A program made the translations under genes and the position numbers. The notes under the pieces were generated by a model. The model had not been told where the DNA came from, ran no database searches, and saw nothing but the letters and a program-made list of their open reading frames with translations. A DNA stretch of 64,000 bases from assembly GCA_031216445.1 (NCBI GenBank), contig CM062216.1:5267501-5331500 (forward strand), given 5' to 3'. This DNA comes from Lateolabrax maculatus. Lineage: Eukaryota > Chordata > Actinopteri > Acropomatiformes > Lateolabracidae. Positions 1 to 13,394 of this stretch are shown piece by piece. Position 1 is the stretch's first letter; the number at the start of each line of letters is the position of its first letter.

Positions 1-3000
1 CTTACTGTGGTATTTCTGTTTTAAAAAGGTTGCATTTTGTGTTGTTTGTGTGTACAGAAAACATTAGTGAAAGAAATGCACCCCGTGGTCAATAACAGTA
101 CAAAATTGTTCTTTTAATAGAAAACCATTCTGACTCAACTTAAAAAGTTCACAACGTCAAGCTGGTTTTACATAGATTGTTGAAGATAAGTTGTTTTCTT
201 GACATGGCTCCTCCCATCTTGTGCAAAATGCTGCTGGTCTCATGTGAATGAAAAAAATTAAAAATAAACCTACTGTGGGCTCAGTCCAAAACAAAAAGTG
301 CTCTGCTCGTCACCCAGAGCTGAACCAAACGGCTCTGAACACCCACAGGAAACCAGATCTCCGCATGCTGGATTTGTCACAATCAGACATCTGATTGATG
401 TAAAGCTTTTAAAGAGCAGGGTCGCAAATAAATCCAACTATTACCATCAAACCTAAATTTTTCTGCATCAGTTCCTGCACTGGGGCATCATACCAGTCCC
501 AATTGCGCACAGTCGGTTTAACATGGAGCAGTAAACTGAAAAAACTACAATGCAGCATATGCACATTGCGCTTTTTGTCTCACTGAAACTTGAGATTATT
601 TCGAGGCAGTGATACTGGGTCAGATGATGTGAGTTCACAAATGCAGCCTGAGTCTGCTTAGCAGAATATTATTTTTTTTGTTTGTTTTTTTTCCTTTTTC
701 TTTTTTTTTTACAAAAAGCAAGACATTTTCACAAGAGACAAGAAACAAGAGCGGAGAAATCTGCTGAAAATTCATCCCTTTGGTCCGTAAACTAAGAAAC
801 TACAAAACCTCCCAGGTGGTATTCAGTTTTCCAAACCATCATATTCCAAAGCTAATTTATTACATAGTTTCACAGAGTCTTATGTACATAACGGCAGGTG
901 CAGCAACAGGGAAAATAAACTAAGAACCAGCTGAGAAATTAATAAAATTAGGGACAACTTGTTCAGTTCATGATGATGGCTTTACCTGTGAGCTGCGTCA
1001 GGCTCTGCCTCCTCTGAAGGTGGGCTGCAGCCGTTTATTTTCACTATTATTCTGTCAATTAATCATTTAGACGATAAATTAAAAATGCAGATCTGCAGTT
1101 CCCAGATTCCCAGATTCCCTAGTGTGCGACCAACAGTCCTAAAACCCAAAAGGATTCCGTTTGTAATGATTTGAAACAAAAGCAGGCCATTTCTCACTGG
1201 AACCAGCACCTGGAGAAACTGTTTAAATGTGATCAGTAACGGTTTAGACAACTCAAATACCTGTTTCAGAATGAGCGCAGCTTGTGAGGACCGAACCTGC
1301 GTCTGCGCTTCCCAACTTCGGCCTCACAGAGACGAAACTTAACAAGTAGCTAACGCACAAAGACCGATTTCACTAAAAGGACAAACTTATGCTCGTGTTG
1401 CGTCCTAATTTCTCAGTTCTGCATCTAAACAAAGTGGGCCTTGGGTTGAGGCTATCAAAAGGAGGCAGGGCACGAGGTTGGACGCAGGTTACGGTTTGTT
1501 GTTCCGGAGCGCTGGAGGAAAATATGTCCCTTTAAAAAAAACGCAACTATGCACCGTGGTGCTTTGTGAGTGCTGGCGGTAGAAGTCGCCGTAAGAAAAG
1601 GAGCCGAGAAGCATTCCAAACGACCACCGAGTGTTTCTGAGGAATAAAAAAGATCTAGCACCAGTAGTAGAAACTGCAGTGGAAGCGTGTCCCGGGCGAA
1701 TCCTCCTCATTTCTCTGTGAGCAGCGTTACTCGAAGTGGAATATTCGAGTCGGGTGCTGTGGCATGCAAACATCCGGTCCAGGACTCCAATCACAGCCGT
1801 CTGAGCGGGTTTGTATTCGACACGAGTACTTAAAAAAATATAATAAATATCAATATATACTGGTGATCAGGTGGAGAATATGAGTGTGAGACTGCAGCAG
1901 AGTTCAGGCGACTTCATGTCAACGGTTGAGGTTGAGTGCAGGTCTGAGGCTGAAGACAGGCCTGGACACCTGATCAGAGACCAGATTAGACACCCAGAGA
2001 ACCGATAAAGAGTCCCGGACACTGAACAAGACACCTGGAGATATAATCTGAGCCCTAGAGACCTGACTAGTCACCTCAAGACATCAGACAGCTGGAGAAC
2101 CGAAACAGAGTCCTGGACACTTCATCAGACCCCTTGAGACCTGATCACCTGACCGTGACACACCAAGGTCACTGATTGGTGCTTCACACCGAAGACGACA
2201 AAGGAAATGAACCCATTTGGCGTTGGTTGACTGAACGACGGAGCGAGCACAAAGTGAATCTGAGGGGTGAAGATCTGAGACAAAGTTGACAGAGTGATGG
2301 AGGATAAAATATCCGGTGTGTTTGATGGATTGAGTCCGTCAGAATTGCCGCATCTGTAGATCTGAGCGGGCGTAAAGTGACCCAGTCCCCATCGGCTTTA
2401 TGCTGCGTCTGAAACGCTCAGACAGTTGAGCCCAGCAGTCAGATTATGGGTGCTTCCTGTTGAGACTTGTCGGCTGACGTCCGCACACGGTCTGCCAAAA
2501 CAGCTGCAGAAAAATGTGAACGCAGATTTCAAACTGATTTGTCTGGTAATATTTCATATTTTCCTTATTGCCAGCAAACCCCAAGAAAAGACCAAAACCA
2601 ATGAGTGTTTCTACTAACAAGTATTGTGTGTGTATCAAAACCTGATATAAAAACCTATTAAAAACACACCAGTGAGCCTCAATGTTGCACTGGGCTAAAA
2701 CATTGTTTGTTTTGGGGATTTGTTGACAATAAGAAAACTATAGAATCACAAGCTTTATCCTTTAAATCAGAAAACATAATCTGTCCCTACAAATCCCGAC
2801 TGGAGGCTGGACTTGTTTTGTACTTGCTACATAGTTGTCATTAATAAACTTTTGTGAGTTGGACGTGAAGGGAAAGGATGCGGGGCTTCTCTGAGGGCAG
2901 GTAATTGAGAGCTCAAACCCTGTTGAATAACAAGAAAATAACCATGATTTAGCTTCCTCTTCACTTTCCCCGGTAAGGAAATGATCAACGCCTCTGCAGC

Positions 3001-3178
3001 GTGTCTGTGATGTAAATGTGTGAAATAGCAAACGACTTCATCTTGTTTTCTGATGTGGCTGCCCTTGAAAACACGATCCCTGCATTAACCTGTGTGTGTT
3101 TGAACACCTGTTCATAGATTCTGGCCGGTAAACCTCTATTTTTTTTTAAACCACTCTCCCTGTTTGAGGATGTTTGTC
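1..3178 (-). other. suz12: presumed suz12 3' UTR and downstream flank
   Basis: No convincing coding exon is seen in this stretch. It directly follows the suz12 stop codon on the minus strand, so its proximal part should be 3' UTR. Minus-strand AATAAA signals (TTTATT on the plus strand) occur near 1036 and 856, but I cannot tell which is used or where the transcript ends. Short open frames at 1455-1794, 2426-2638 and 2762-3031 overlap each other on both strands and show no family resemblance. Confidence 0.5.
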
Positions 3179-6100
3179 TCAGTTTGAAACCGAACCAGAT
3201 CTGGAGAGTTTCTGCTCGCTGGTCGGCCTCTCAGTCACAGCTCCTCCTCCACCCCCCTCCTCCTCCTCCTCCTCCTCCTCCTCCTCCTCCTGCTGCTCCT
3301 GCTCCTGCTCCTGCTGCTGCTGGCTTCCATTCTCCACGCAACCATTGCTAGTCTCGTCACTACAGGGTTTATACTCGCATGGATCGGGATCTGGATCCAG
3401 CTCCGGCTGAGACTCCGCGGCCGTCTCCCAGTCCTCTTCTTCCTCCTCCTCTTCCTCTTCCTCCTCCCGGTCTTTGTCTGTCAGAGTGGCCTGGCTCTGG
3501 GTGAGGCGGAGTCGGGCCATGGCCCGGTCAATGGTCTGCGTGCTGACCAGGTTGAAGTCGTGCATGCTGATCAGGTGCAGCAGGAAGTTGCGGCAGAGGT
3601 TGTGTTTGACGATGTGGGCGGCGTTGTGGTCGGCAAACACCAGGCAGGCCTCGTTCATCTGGTTGTCCGCTATGAAGCTGGAAGGGGGACAGAAGAGTCA
3701 GTATGATGAATGACAGACTCTTCTTAAGAGAAATGATCAGCAGACCTTCATTATTTGGAGTCAGTAGCTGAAGTACAATAAGACTTCAGCTGTTAATTAA
3801 CACATTTTCTGCTCCTCGTCCATCTTGTTTTAGGATGCAGCATTATTTAGGCTGCCGCTGACAACTGTAGTGTTTCTGCCAATTAGTCATCTTTCAGTTG
3901 CAGTCTTTAGTTACCCCCAAATGTGGAAATATAAACCAAAGAAATCTGACACCTGGATTCGATTTCAATAAAATCCTGTTGATACACACCCGCGCTTCAT
4001 GACGTGGAGGTTCCACAGCTTCATGATCTCCTTCTCCCCCTCGTTGACGTCAGTGAAGTCCTCAATTTGCTGCAGTGAGAGAAGTTAGACTTTAGACGGG
4101 ACCTGTTCCGTTATAGTGAGGAACACACGCCGAGTGTATGAAGCAACATAACTGCTTCTACTTTCCCAAACCTCATCAACTGGATAAACATCATCAGCTG
4201 TGGCACTTGAGCATTGAACACTGACTTGAAAAACAATCCTCCAGGGCCAAAAAAAGACATCACACAACTGCTCTAACAGATAGAGTATGCTTAGCGATGA
4301 CAAGTAAGCTAGACTTCATGTGTAAAATCAGCTGTGAACGGACCTTGGCAGTCTTCTCTTTGAGCCAGTCGGGGTCCCTCTCGTCCTCGCTGTCCACTTC
4401 CATCTCCTGAGGCCGGAGCGGCACGCAGCTGTCGCTGCGAAAGTAGAGGCGGTTGTGTCCGCTGATGTGCGTCCTCGGCTGCTCCGGATCACCGTCCTCC
4501 GACTCCAGAAACTCAGACAGGCTCGCCTTCGTCCTCTTGGGTCTGGACAGAGGAAGAGAGGCCATATTGGACGAACACTGATGTGCACACTATCCTTGGG
4601 AATTATTGGCGGTAGAAAAGCTAACTGATGAAAGTAAAGAGTAAACATTCTGGTCAGCTGTACCTGCAGGCGAGAATGTGGGTGACAGCGGTCCTCTTGA
4701 CTGGGCCGTTCCTGCTGAAGGCGAAGCCCGGCTGGCTGTGGATGTCCTGAGGGTTTCCTGCATACGAGCCATCGTAACTCTCGTTGATGGAGACCTCGAT
4801 TTTCGCTCCTTTAGCATGGGGCTGCCAAACGTCAGGAGAGGTGCGCGTGAATAATAAAAACTACACCAAACAGCAACATCTTGAAGACAAATCCAGAGGA
4901 ATCCAGATTTCTAAAGCTAGTATCTCTCTTTAAGTCTCAACACGACTGCCTCCAGAGTCTTTTATGAATTTACAATATCAGAACACACGTCTTCGTTCAC
5001 ATTGTCCTATTCTGTAGTTTTAGTAATTCATCAGGATATTTTGAGGTTTCTTGACATTGTGAGTCCATCTCACCACATAGTTGAAGATGAAGCGGGAGTG
5101 AGACAGCTTGAGGTGTTTGAGCAGACTGTAGAGCTTCCTGCAGTTGAGGGTACACCAGGGACAGTGGAGGTCGTCTCTGGCCTCCGTCTGCTGCCGCGTG
5201 TTGTTGTTGTACTGGAACTGGGCGGAAAAACAAGAGACGGTGAGCGCAAGAGAAACAGACATGAGAAAAGGATCATGTGTGGGTTTTCTGCTGTTGTGGC
5301 TGAATGAAACCTCTGCATCGGACTAAACAAAAAATTAGTGCGATATGCCACCAATAGCAGTAATCATGCCAACAGAACAAGCTAACAGATTCAGGCGTCA
5401 GTGTGCTTCAAACAAACTACGTCTCTTTTGTGTCTTTCGTGTATCTTTGCAGTCTTGACACAATGAACGGCACAGATGAGGATAACGGTTCACACTTTCC
5501 TCAAAGGTGTTCATGGTGTCGCATTTGGTTGCACACAAAATAAGCGACAGAAGGAGTTGTGTGAACAATGAAATAGTGAAATGAAAGAAAAAAGTAAAAA
5601 CCCTGCTTTCTTTTACACCTCCACACGTAACGGACATTTAAATGAAAATCTTTGAGTTTGTTTCAAGCATAACCAATATAATATAATTAATTAATTAGTT
5701 AATATAATTAACCATGATATTGACATAATTTCTGGATACAAAGTCAATAAAGTGAAAAAATTTGAAAAAAAGTTTGAAAATAGGGATTAGGGTTAAATAA
5801 TTAAATGCTAGTCATAAAACTGTCAGCACAGCGGATCGTTTAGCCTGAGTGTTCTGACCTGACAACACTTTCACACTCATTTCTGGTGAACTGCAGCTGA
5901 TCTTGACAAATATTGATAAAACTGATAAAATGCAGAAGGTATGTGTGGAGATATATCAGGGGAGACCGACCTGGTAGAAGATGCGCAGTTTCTGTTGGGG
6001 CTCAGCTGAGATTTGTTCTCTTCTGGTTTGCAAGTCAGTATTTATGGATTCTTTAACAGCTACAGCACAGAGGAAAAAATACACTGTCACTCACTTTTAA

Positions 6101-8039
6101 TAAAGCAAATTGTGAAACGAACAGAAAGTATTAATATAATATTACATATACTGAAACAGTCACTCAGATTGCTGGCTATAAAATCTAAATCTTTCGTACC
6201 CAGTGTGTGTGTGGCTCTCAGGGTGCTGGGTCTGGTGTCCTGGTTGGTCTCAGAGTTGCGGGTGGCCAGAGGTTTTGCCACAGGTGCTGTGGAGCGATCG
6301 GAGGAGTCACTGGTCCAGCGCAGGGTGAACTGCAGGGTGGGACCCTGAGAGAAACTCTCAAATGGAGGCAAACGCTACAAAATAAGAGAAATAAAATAAT
6401 TTCACTGTCCTCACTTATTAACAGGACCAATAACTACATCCACTTTTCTTTGTATGTACATTTTATTTTACCTTTCATTATAAATGTTTTGATTATATCA
6501 TGAAATGATTGTAATTTGCTTTGTGTGAAGAGCTTTGCAACTTGGGTTGCTCTACAAATAAAGATTATTATTATTGCAGGTCTTTTCATGCTCCTACACT
6601 AAAGGAATCTTGGTGAGATGACAAGGGGATGGTGAGTTTCACCAACCTGCAGGGTGTTAGAGATCAGATCATAAAGTTTGTATTTGTTTCTTCTTGTAAT
6701 GTCATTAAAAAAAGACTTTAATAATCAAATGCTAATGTGCTACATTTCAGACAAAACTAAACTCTGTTTGAAACGTTTTTCCCCCCAGTCACACAAAATG
6801 ATGTCTCTGGTGTGCAAGAAGCGAGGATTTAACGACCTGCTTCGTTTTGTATAAACATCTTGCAAGTAAATGTATACTTGCTGTGGAAACACCTTTAGTG
6901 AGGAGAAGTTTCTCTCTCACACACAAACGCACCTTTCCGTCGCGGATGGTCTCCCAGGTTGCCCTCTTCTTATTGACAGGACACTCCTCCATCTCTTGCA
7001 TAGACACCTCATATTCCCCATCTAACAACTGCAGGCGTCTGTACACAAGCACAAGCAACAACATTTTCTTATGTCTTGATTCTGCAACACAGATTGTAAC
7101 AACACTTTTTCCTGTGTGTCAGACGGTGGCAGTTTGTGTGTGTCAGATTGTGAGTTTCACCTGTTTTTATCAAAGACCGTCATCTGAGCCACAAATGTGG
7201 TTTCTCCCTCCTCCCTGACAGAGGAGCTCCTCCTCTTCCTGTTTACCGCTTCCTCTGTAAAATCTGAAACAGACACATAATGACATGTACCCCCTTCTCT
7301 ACCACACAAGACTAAGGAAAAAGCTTAAATCTGGTCTTAATAACCTGATCAGTGTATCTTCGGTGACTACAAAGAGCCGAGCGATGACACTGAAAAGTCG
7401 TCCCTCTCTTGGACTTTGTGGACCACAAGCAGCCCGGGCCAAAAGATTCATTTCAACCATTAGCGATACAGCTGGATACAGCTAATCATACCAATTTGCC
7501 TAAAAAGGGCGTTAAAATCTGTACAGCTGCTAACGTTACCTGAATTTGTGCACTGATCTTTGCTAATGTGAAAGAGCAGTTATTAGCGGCTGTGTTGACC
7601 AATAGAGATATTTTGTCTACTGGGAATTGGATGCAAAATGGAACCGGCTATTGTTTTCCCTGCCAAATAAGTTTGTGTAACCAGGAGGTCTCTGCTCACC
7701 TCTGCTGTGGTGATTCTCTCCATTGGCCAGGCCATTGATCTGTGTCCGCGGGTATCCGGGCCTTGATACCCTGAAGAGCAGCGAGTAAGACTTGACCATG
7801 TGAGAGTTGCTGGGCTCAAACTCGCTGCTGGGAACCAGCAGGGAGGGGAAGGAGCCCGGCTTGGCCTGGACTCCGGCGCTCGTGTCCGGGTTCAGAGGAA
7901 CCTGCTTCTTCCCTGTAGGGACCTGCTTCACCGGACAGCTCACATCCTGGACGGGAGGGCGGGAAAAGACATTTCAGATGCATTTCATTTACATCTGGAA
8001 ATGATATAAAAGTGCGATGAGATACCACATGATGATCAT

Positions 8040-8102
<63 letters not shown>

Positions 8103-9502
8103 TCCTCTTCTTGTGACAGACTTTGACCAGCAGCACCTCCAGAGATACAGAGTTCTGTTCATTCTCACTGTCCTGAGATGGCTTCCCTGAAGACATCACA
8201 ACAAAAGCCGGAACAAAACACTTCCTGTAAGTCACCCTGAATCAGAGGAAAGACTATATCTAAAAAAAAAAAACAGTTGCTGAGAAGCTGAGAAAACTTA
8301 CCAGCTTTATGAAAGAAGCCAGTAAAGATGAGCTGCAGATTAGAGGCCAAGCTGTGGGGGACAAAAACAGAACTTTTCCTTTAAAGTCTAACAGTGATAT
8401 AAGATTTGATCAAATGTCTCTACTAGACGTGGATCTCACATGGTCAGTATGTCATAGAACAGCAGTTACAAAAAGTAGGGCTGTTTTTGGTGTTTGGAAT
8501 TAAACAAATAAAATTCCAAACAGGAGGTGTATCATGAGTGGAGTCAGGATGTTGCATTAATGAGATCAGAAACTACTTGAATTCATGAACATGGACACAT
8601 AGACAGTAAATACATTCTCTCTTCATTGGGGCCATGTTATTTTGAAGCTGTGTGTGCTGTTTGCCAATTGCAGCAATAAACAGAATATGGAGATTTAAAG
8701 GAAAATACTGACTGAAAGGAGCATGCCCCTACTGATACATTCGTGGGCTCACCTTGAGAACTCCATAACACACTTTGGATTTCTACTCACAAATTCAGAG
8801 CTTTGTGCTCCCTGAGTAGTTTGTAGTTTTCATTCAGGTAAATGCAGAGGTTTATACAAAAATAGCTGGAAACAAATTAAAACAAATTGTGGATAATAGC
8901 AAATGTGAAACAGCTCTAGGAAAACCTCCGACAAATAACTAGAAATTCTTTGGGGATACAAATCCCCTGGTCTAACTTTCAGCCAAATTTCACTGAAATC
9001 TGTTTACACTGTTTTTGAGCTATTTTGCTAACTAACAGAAAAATTGATGAGTGTTTTATAGCGGATAGTTTGTAGATATTTGTTTAGAAACAAGGTGGCC
9101 AACATTAAGATACAATATTCAACATCCTACGGTTCTAATTTTAATGAAGGACATTGAATACTACACATATTCATGGTTTCCTCCTTGTTAAAGTAGAAAG
9201 ATTTTGAAAATAAATATCAACAACAAAACAGCAAACAGACAAGCTTGACACATTAAATCTCTGTGGCCCAGAAGGACTGAGTATTTACCTGTGAGTCTCC
9301 TGTTCACCTCTCATCTTTTCCACTTTGAACAACAGATTGTCAATGTTGGAGCTTTTCCTGTGCATGCAGACAAACAGCAGGGGTTAGCAGCAACAACACC
9401 ACCACCCAAAACTGACCTACAGGCAGAATAACAGACCACTATACAGGAGAAGAATTTAAAAACAGACGCATTTGACATATTGCTTCTTATTGTAAATGTT
9501 TC

Positions 9503-9590
<88 letters not shown>

Positions 9591-11181
9591 CTTAGCTTGC
9601 TTTTTCTCTTACTATGTTAATGGCGAAGCATGAAAAGGCATTTAGTTTCATGACACACATATATATGTGTGTGTACTGTACGTACTTTCAGCAGTCTATA
9701 TCTGTTTGTGCAGTGGATACTACACCGGCTCTTTATACCATTTTAATATTTTCCATTTTCCACGTGAATACATCAATGGCAGGGTCTGAATATTTGCCAC
9801 ACAGACTGGAGGGACTGAAGTAAGTTCCATGTAAAGTTACCACAGAGTGGCAATGGCAGAGAAAACCCACTTAAATTTTTTGCATGAAGCAAGTCAGCAA
9901 GTGTGAAGTTTAATCAATATCAGCTGATAGTCAAACAGCAGCAGGTAGTGGGCATGATGTGGTAAACTTTAATATTTTTTTTTGTCACAGCTTTTAAGTG
10001 TTGGCAGAGACAGTGCAGAACATTGTCCCTTTGGATTCAACTGCGACACGTGAGATCTGTGTGTATTAGTCTGTCTGGTTTAAGATGCTGTTGGTAGATG
10101 GGACATTTTGTTTACATGCCGCACGAGTTGTCAGTTCAAGCAGAATGTGCTGGTTTGTGTGTTGAAACTGAAATTAAACGGAGAGCATGCCCACCTGGCT
10201 CAAATCGGCAGCATGTCGGTGGGGTTTTGGAGCGTACCCATTAGCACACCGAGTACAGTGACCTTGCATAAATCCCAGTTCTGTCCAGCTTCACTGAGCG
10301 GAGGTCTAATGAGCCAACGTAACTGAAAACACCTGTGAGGCTGTGCAGAGGCTCGCAGAATCAAGAAGCCACTGTTACGTCTTCAGACAAACATTAGCAC
10401 TGAATCAAATAGAGCAGCTTCATTATTGGTTTCAATAAGACCACTGCATGGGCTCCGACGTCCGGCGACGCACTGCATCGATCGGACACGCACACACTCC
10501 CATTCCTGGTACATTACTCTGTAGCAAGAGTGCCATTATTTTACTGTTCTGGACATGCTGCAGACTGGGTGCCTTTTACTTTAATTGGCTTACAGTTACA
10601 CACGTAAAACATCAAGAAGACTTGAGATCCAGCACAGCTAACAGAGGTTATGGAACCATTTTGAAAGACACACTTTCAAAGAAGCAACACAAGAGAGCAA
10701 CTGTGTACGACTGAGACATTTTGATTGCACAGATTTATCTCAAATTTAGGTAACGGAGTCTTATAAAGACATTACCACTAAACCAGTTAGATTTTTGTTT
10801 CTGATCAAAAAAGTTAAGAACATTAACAGCTTTATTATGTTTTCAGTTATCCCTGTGTTGTGTAAAGTTAATAACAGTTCGGTGTAGCCCTGTGAGAGGC
10901 TTATTCATCTCATATCACAGGCAGCGTTTCATGTGACTGAAGCATGCACGAGTGCAGCGGAAAATGAAACTGAGCTTCACTGCAGCAGCCTGGTTTCACT
11001 GCCTCAACTTCAAATCAGGAATAACATTTTTAGTCGCCAACCAAGTCCCAAGAAATGAACAGAAATAACTGTACGTGAAAGAAAGAAGGTACCAGTCTGA
11101 CGAGTGCATGTCCAAATAAGGACTGCAAAAAAATGACTTCACTACTGATTGTAAAAGAGATAAAATTATAGTGTTTCAGAT

Positions 11182-11212
<31 letters not shown>

Positions 11213-13394
11213 TATATATATATATCTATATATAGAGAGAGAGAGAGCGAGAGAGAGAGAGATCTCTCTTCGAAAAGTCTCTTTCCTTTTTAAAGTTGTA
11301 TTGATGTTAGAACTTTAAAAAAAGAAAAAAGAAAGAAAATACTTAATAATTAAGGATCTAAGAGAATTTGTTTTATGAGACTTATTAAAGTAATCTTTAA
11401 GATTCTTCCATAGCCATAGATTATTCAGTTGAATTCTGTAAGAATACTCTGTGTTTCTTTTGCACATAAATATGTTTTTCAACAACATGAACAACAAAAC
11501 AAACAGGAACAAACACCTGCCGGCGAGTATTCATATTGGAGGTTATCCGCTGGTAAACCACTGTCACCGATATATTGGCAGCACAGCGGGTTATCATTGG
11601 AAATTTTTTGACAACAGTGTATTATACTACCAAAACAAAGACAGCCAATACACATTTCTACAAAAATCATAACACAAACAGCTGTACAAGACCACTGCAT
11701 AAAACTGACAAAAATATTAACTAACAAGACTAGACACAGACACAGTTTTAGCTACTAATGAAAAACTAATTATCACCCATAATGTAACTTGCACCTACTT
11801 GGTGTTAGCTGCCTAGTAGCTGATAGAAATTGGTTATTGTTGAAATTTGTGACACAATGAGCCAAAGCTTTTTAACACAGAATAACATGCATAACCTGCA
11901 GTACTTAAACATAACAGTGCAGGCTGAACCACAAGCAGCCCCATGTGTCTTTTGTGCAACGTCTGTATGCAAAGCAGCCTAACTGAAAACGTCTCTCCTA
12001 TCACAGCTTTAACTGATCCAGTCAGCCCCCACCCACAGCGACCGACATGTCAGTTAACTTCCACTCTAGATAACACCTGACCTGCTTTTTAAGAAGCAAA
12101 CTATTAACCCCAAGTTTCAATCCAACATACAGTTATGAGACCTAAAACTGAGAGAAACAAAGCAATGAGAAAGACAACAGGTAAGATAACCCACAATATC
12201 CCAGCAGATTTTCTGCATCACAACAACATGTGACTGCAAAAACCATCATGAAAGGACAGAAACAACAGTGAGTTTTTACCTTTTGGCGTTATTCCTTGAG
12301 TTTCTGTGGGACATATAGGTGAGGGTTCTGTGCAAGAATATAGGCTGAAATGTAACAGGGAGAGAGATTAAAAAAAAAAAGTTTTACCATTCTACTTCAA
12401 CGTGCCAATATATCCCAAATGGTCAAGTTAATTATGTGACTATTTTCAAAGAAAAGAAACACTCACAGCGATCAAGTTCCTGGTGCGAAGAAACCTGTAG
12501 ATTTGGGTTGGTTCTGCAAATAAATATAGTTACAATATCAGCGTAATACTTCATGTATTATTCATCATTTAAATGAATCGGTACACTTAGTGCTGAAACA
12601 AGCAAGCAATGAATGAAAACTTGGTTAATAAATTCATCATGGAACTGGTAAAAAAATACAAAACATATGCCGCTTAAAGAGGATCTGCCTGCCTTTTGAC
12701 ATTTTCTAAACTACTTAATTGATTAAAATTAAATTAATTGATCAATCAAAAACAGTCCTTTGTTGCAGCAATGTTTGTGAGACTGTTTTACATGTGGCTA
12801 TACAGCAGCAACAGATACAGTCAAATATTCCAATCATCTGCTTGCCTGTGTCTAATAACCTTTTTATTTCATCTTGTAAGTTTGATTTAAATACGCAAAC
12901 AACCAGCAGCTACAACAAGTTATATGACAAAGACATAAAGAGTGACAGCACTGCAACACGTGTAATTAACAGTAAAACAGTAAAGGGACACTGGCAAAGG
13001 TTTAATTTAAAATGTACAGTATTAACAAGGACAAGGCTTGTCGATTGTTATTGAAGTATGGAGTGGGTCAGCTCTCCAGCTGTAAAATGATCTACTCCTC
13101 CAACTATGCAGCCCCTCAGCGACCCACTCACGTGGCCACTGTAAAGCTTCCTGTGACCTTAAATTAAACTCCAACACCGACATCTATTAATATGCAACTT
13201 GATGACAGCAGCAACTCACTCTCGAAGGCCTGCAGGAACAACTCGTGGTCGGCTTGAATGAGTTGTATGTTGGGCTTCTTGGCTGCAGCCATCGAGGACG
13301 AGGAGGAGGACTGGTATAACCCGTTTGCTTTTCCTCCAGAACCAAAACCCACCGGGTGGCTTCCACCGGAGGAGCTCTGCTTCTGTGGAGCCAT
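3179..13394 (-). CDS. suz12: SUZ12, Polycomb repressive complex 2 subunit (16 coding exons)
   Basis: SUZ12 is the scaffold that holds EZH2, EED and RBBP4/7 together for H3K27 methylation in the nucleus. Exons, transcription order: 13394-13220, 12513-12467, 12344-12280, 9357-9289, 8351-8302, 8186-8101, 7946-7700, 7263-7161, 7038-6933, 6374-6200, 6059-5971, 5217-5074, 4821-4664, 4542-4344, 4069-3990, 3677-3179. All junctions are GT/AG and phases add up to 763 residues (human 739). Visible landmarks are QADHELFLQAFE near residue 50, SENEQNSVSLEVLLVKVCHK near 140-160, a C2H2 finger (C423, C426, H439, H444) and the VEFS box from about 510 to 645. The last 110 residues are very Glu-rich, with a Gln/Glu stretch. 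The Met at 13394 was chosen because MAPQK matches known SUZ12 starts; an in-frame Met two codons upstream (13400) is possible. Teleosts have suz12a and suz12b; I cannot say which this is. Confidence 0.96.
3240..3320. repeat. (TCC)n trinucleotide tract inside suz12 last exon
   Basis: A run of CTC/TCC triplets passing into CTG/CTC triplets. On the coding (minus) strand it encodes a poly-Glu run followed by Gln/Glu repeats. A second, shorter TCC tract at about 3432-3471 encodes another Glu run. Both are in frame. Confidence 0.9.
8039..8100. repeat. (CA)n/(GT)n microsatellite abutting a suz12 splice donor
   Basis: About 31 uninterrupted CA units on the plus strand. On the suz12 strand this is (GT)n, and it begins at the first base of the intron after exon 6, so the GT donor is itself part of the repeat. 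Confidence 0.95.
8352..12279. other. suz12 introns with simple repeats
   Basis: Two introns separated only by exon 4 (9357-9289). I see no other gene. They contain a long pure (TA)n tract at about 9509-9580 and a compound TATC/TA/GA tract at about 11179-11262. Open frames at 9614-9823, 10108-10326, 10448-10714 and 11429-11727 have no recognisable homology. Confidence 0.7.

Noticed and set aside
8040..8100. Regular short repeats considered as a CRISPR-like array (also the TA tracts at 9509 and 11179).
   Set aside because: Pure di- or tetranucleotide microsatellites without spacers, in a vertebrate genome.
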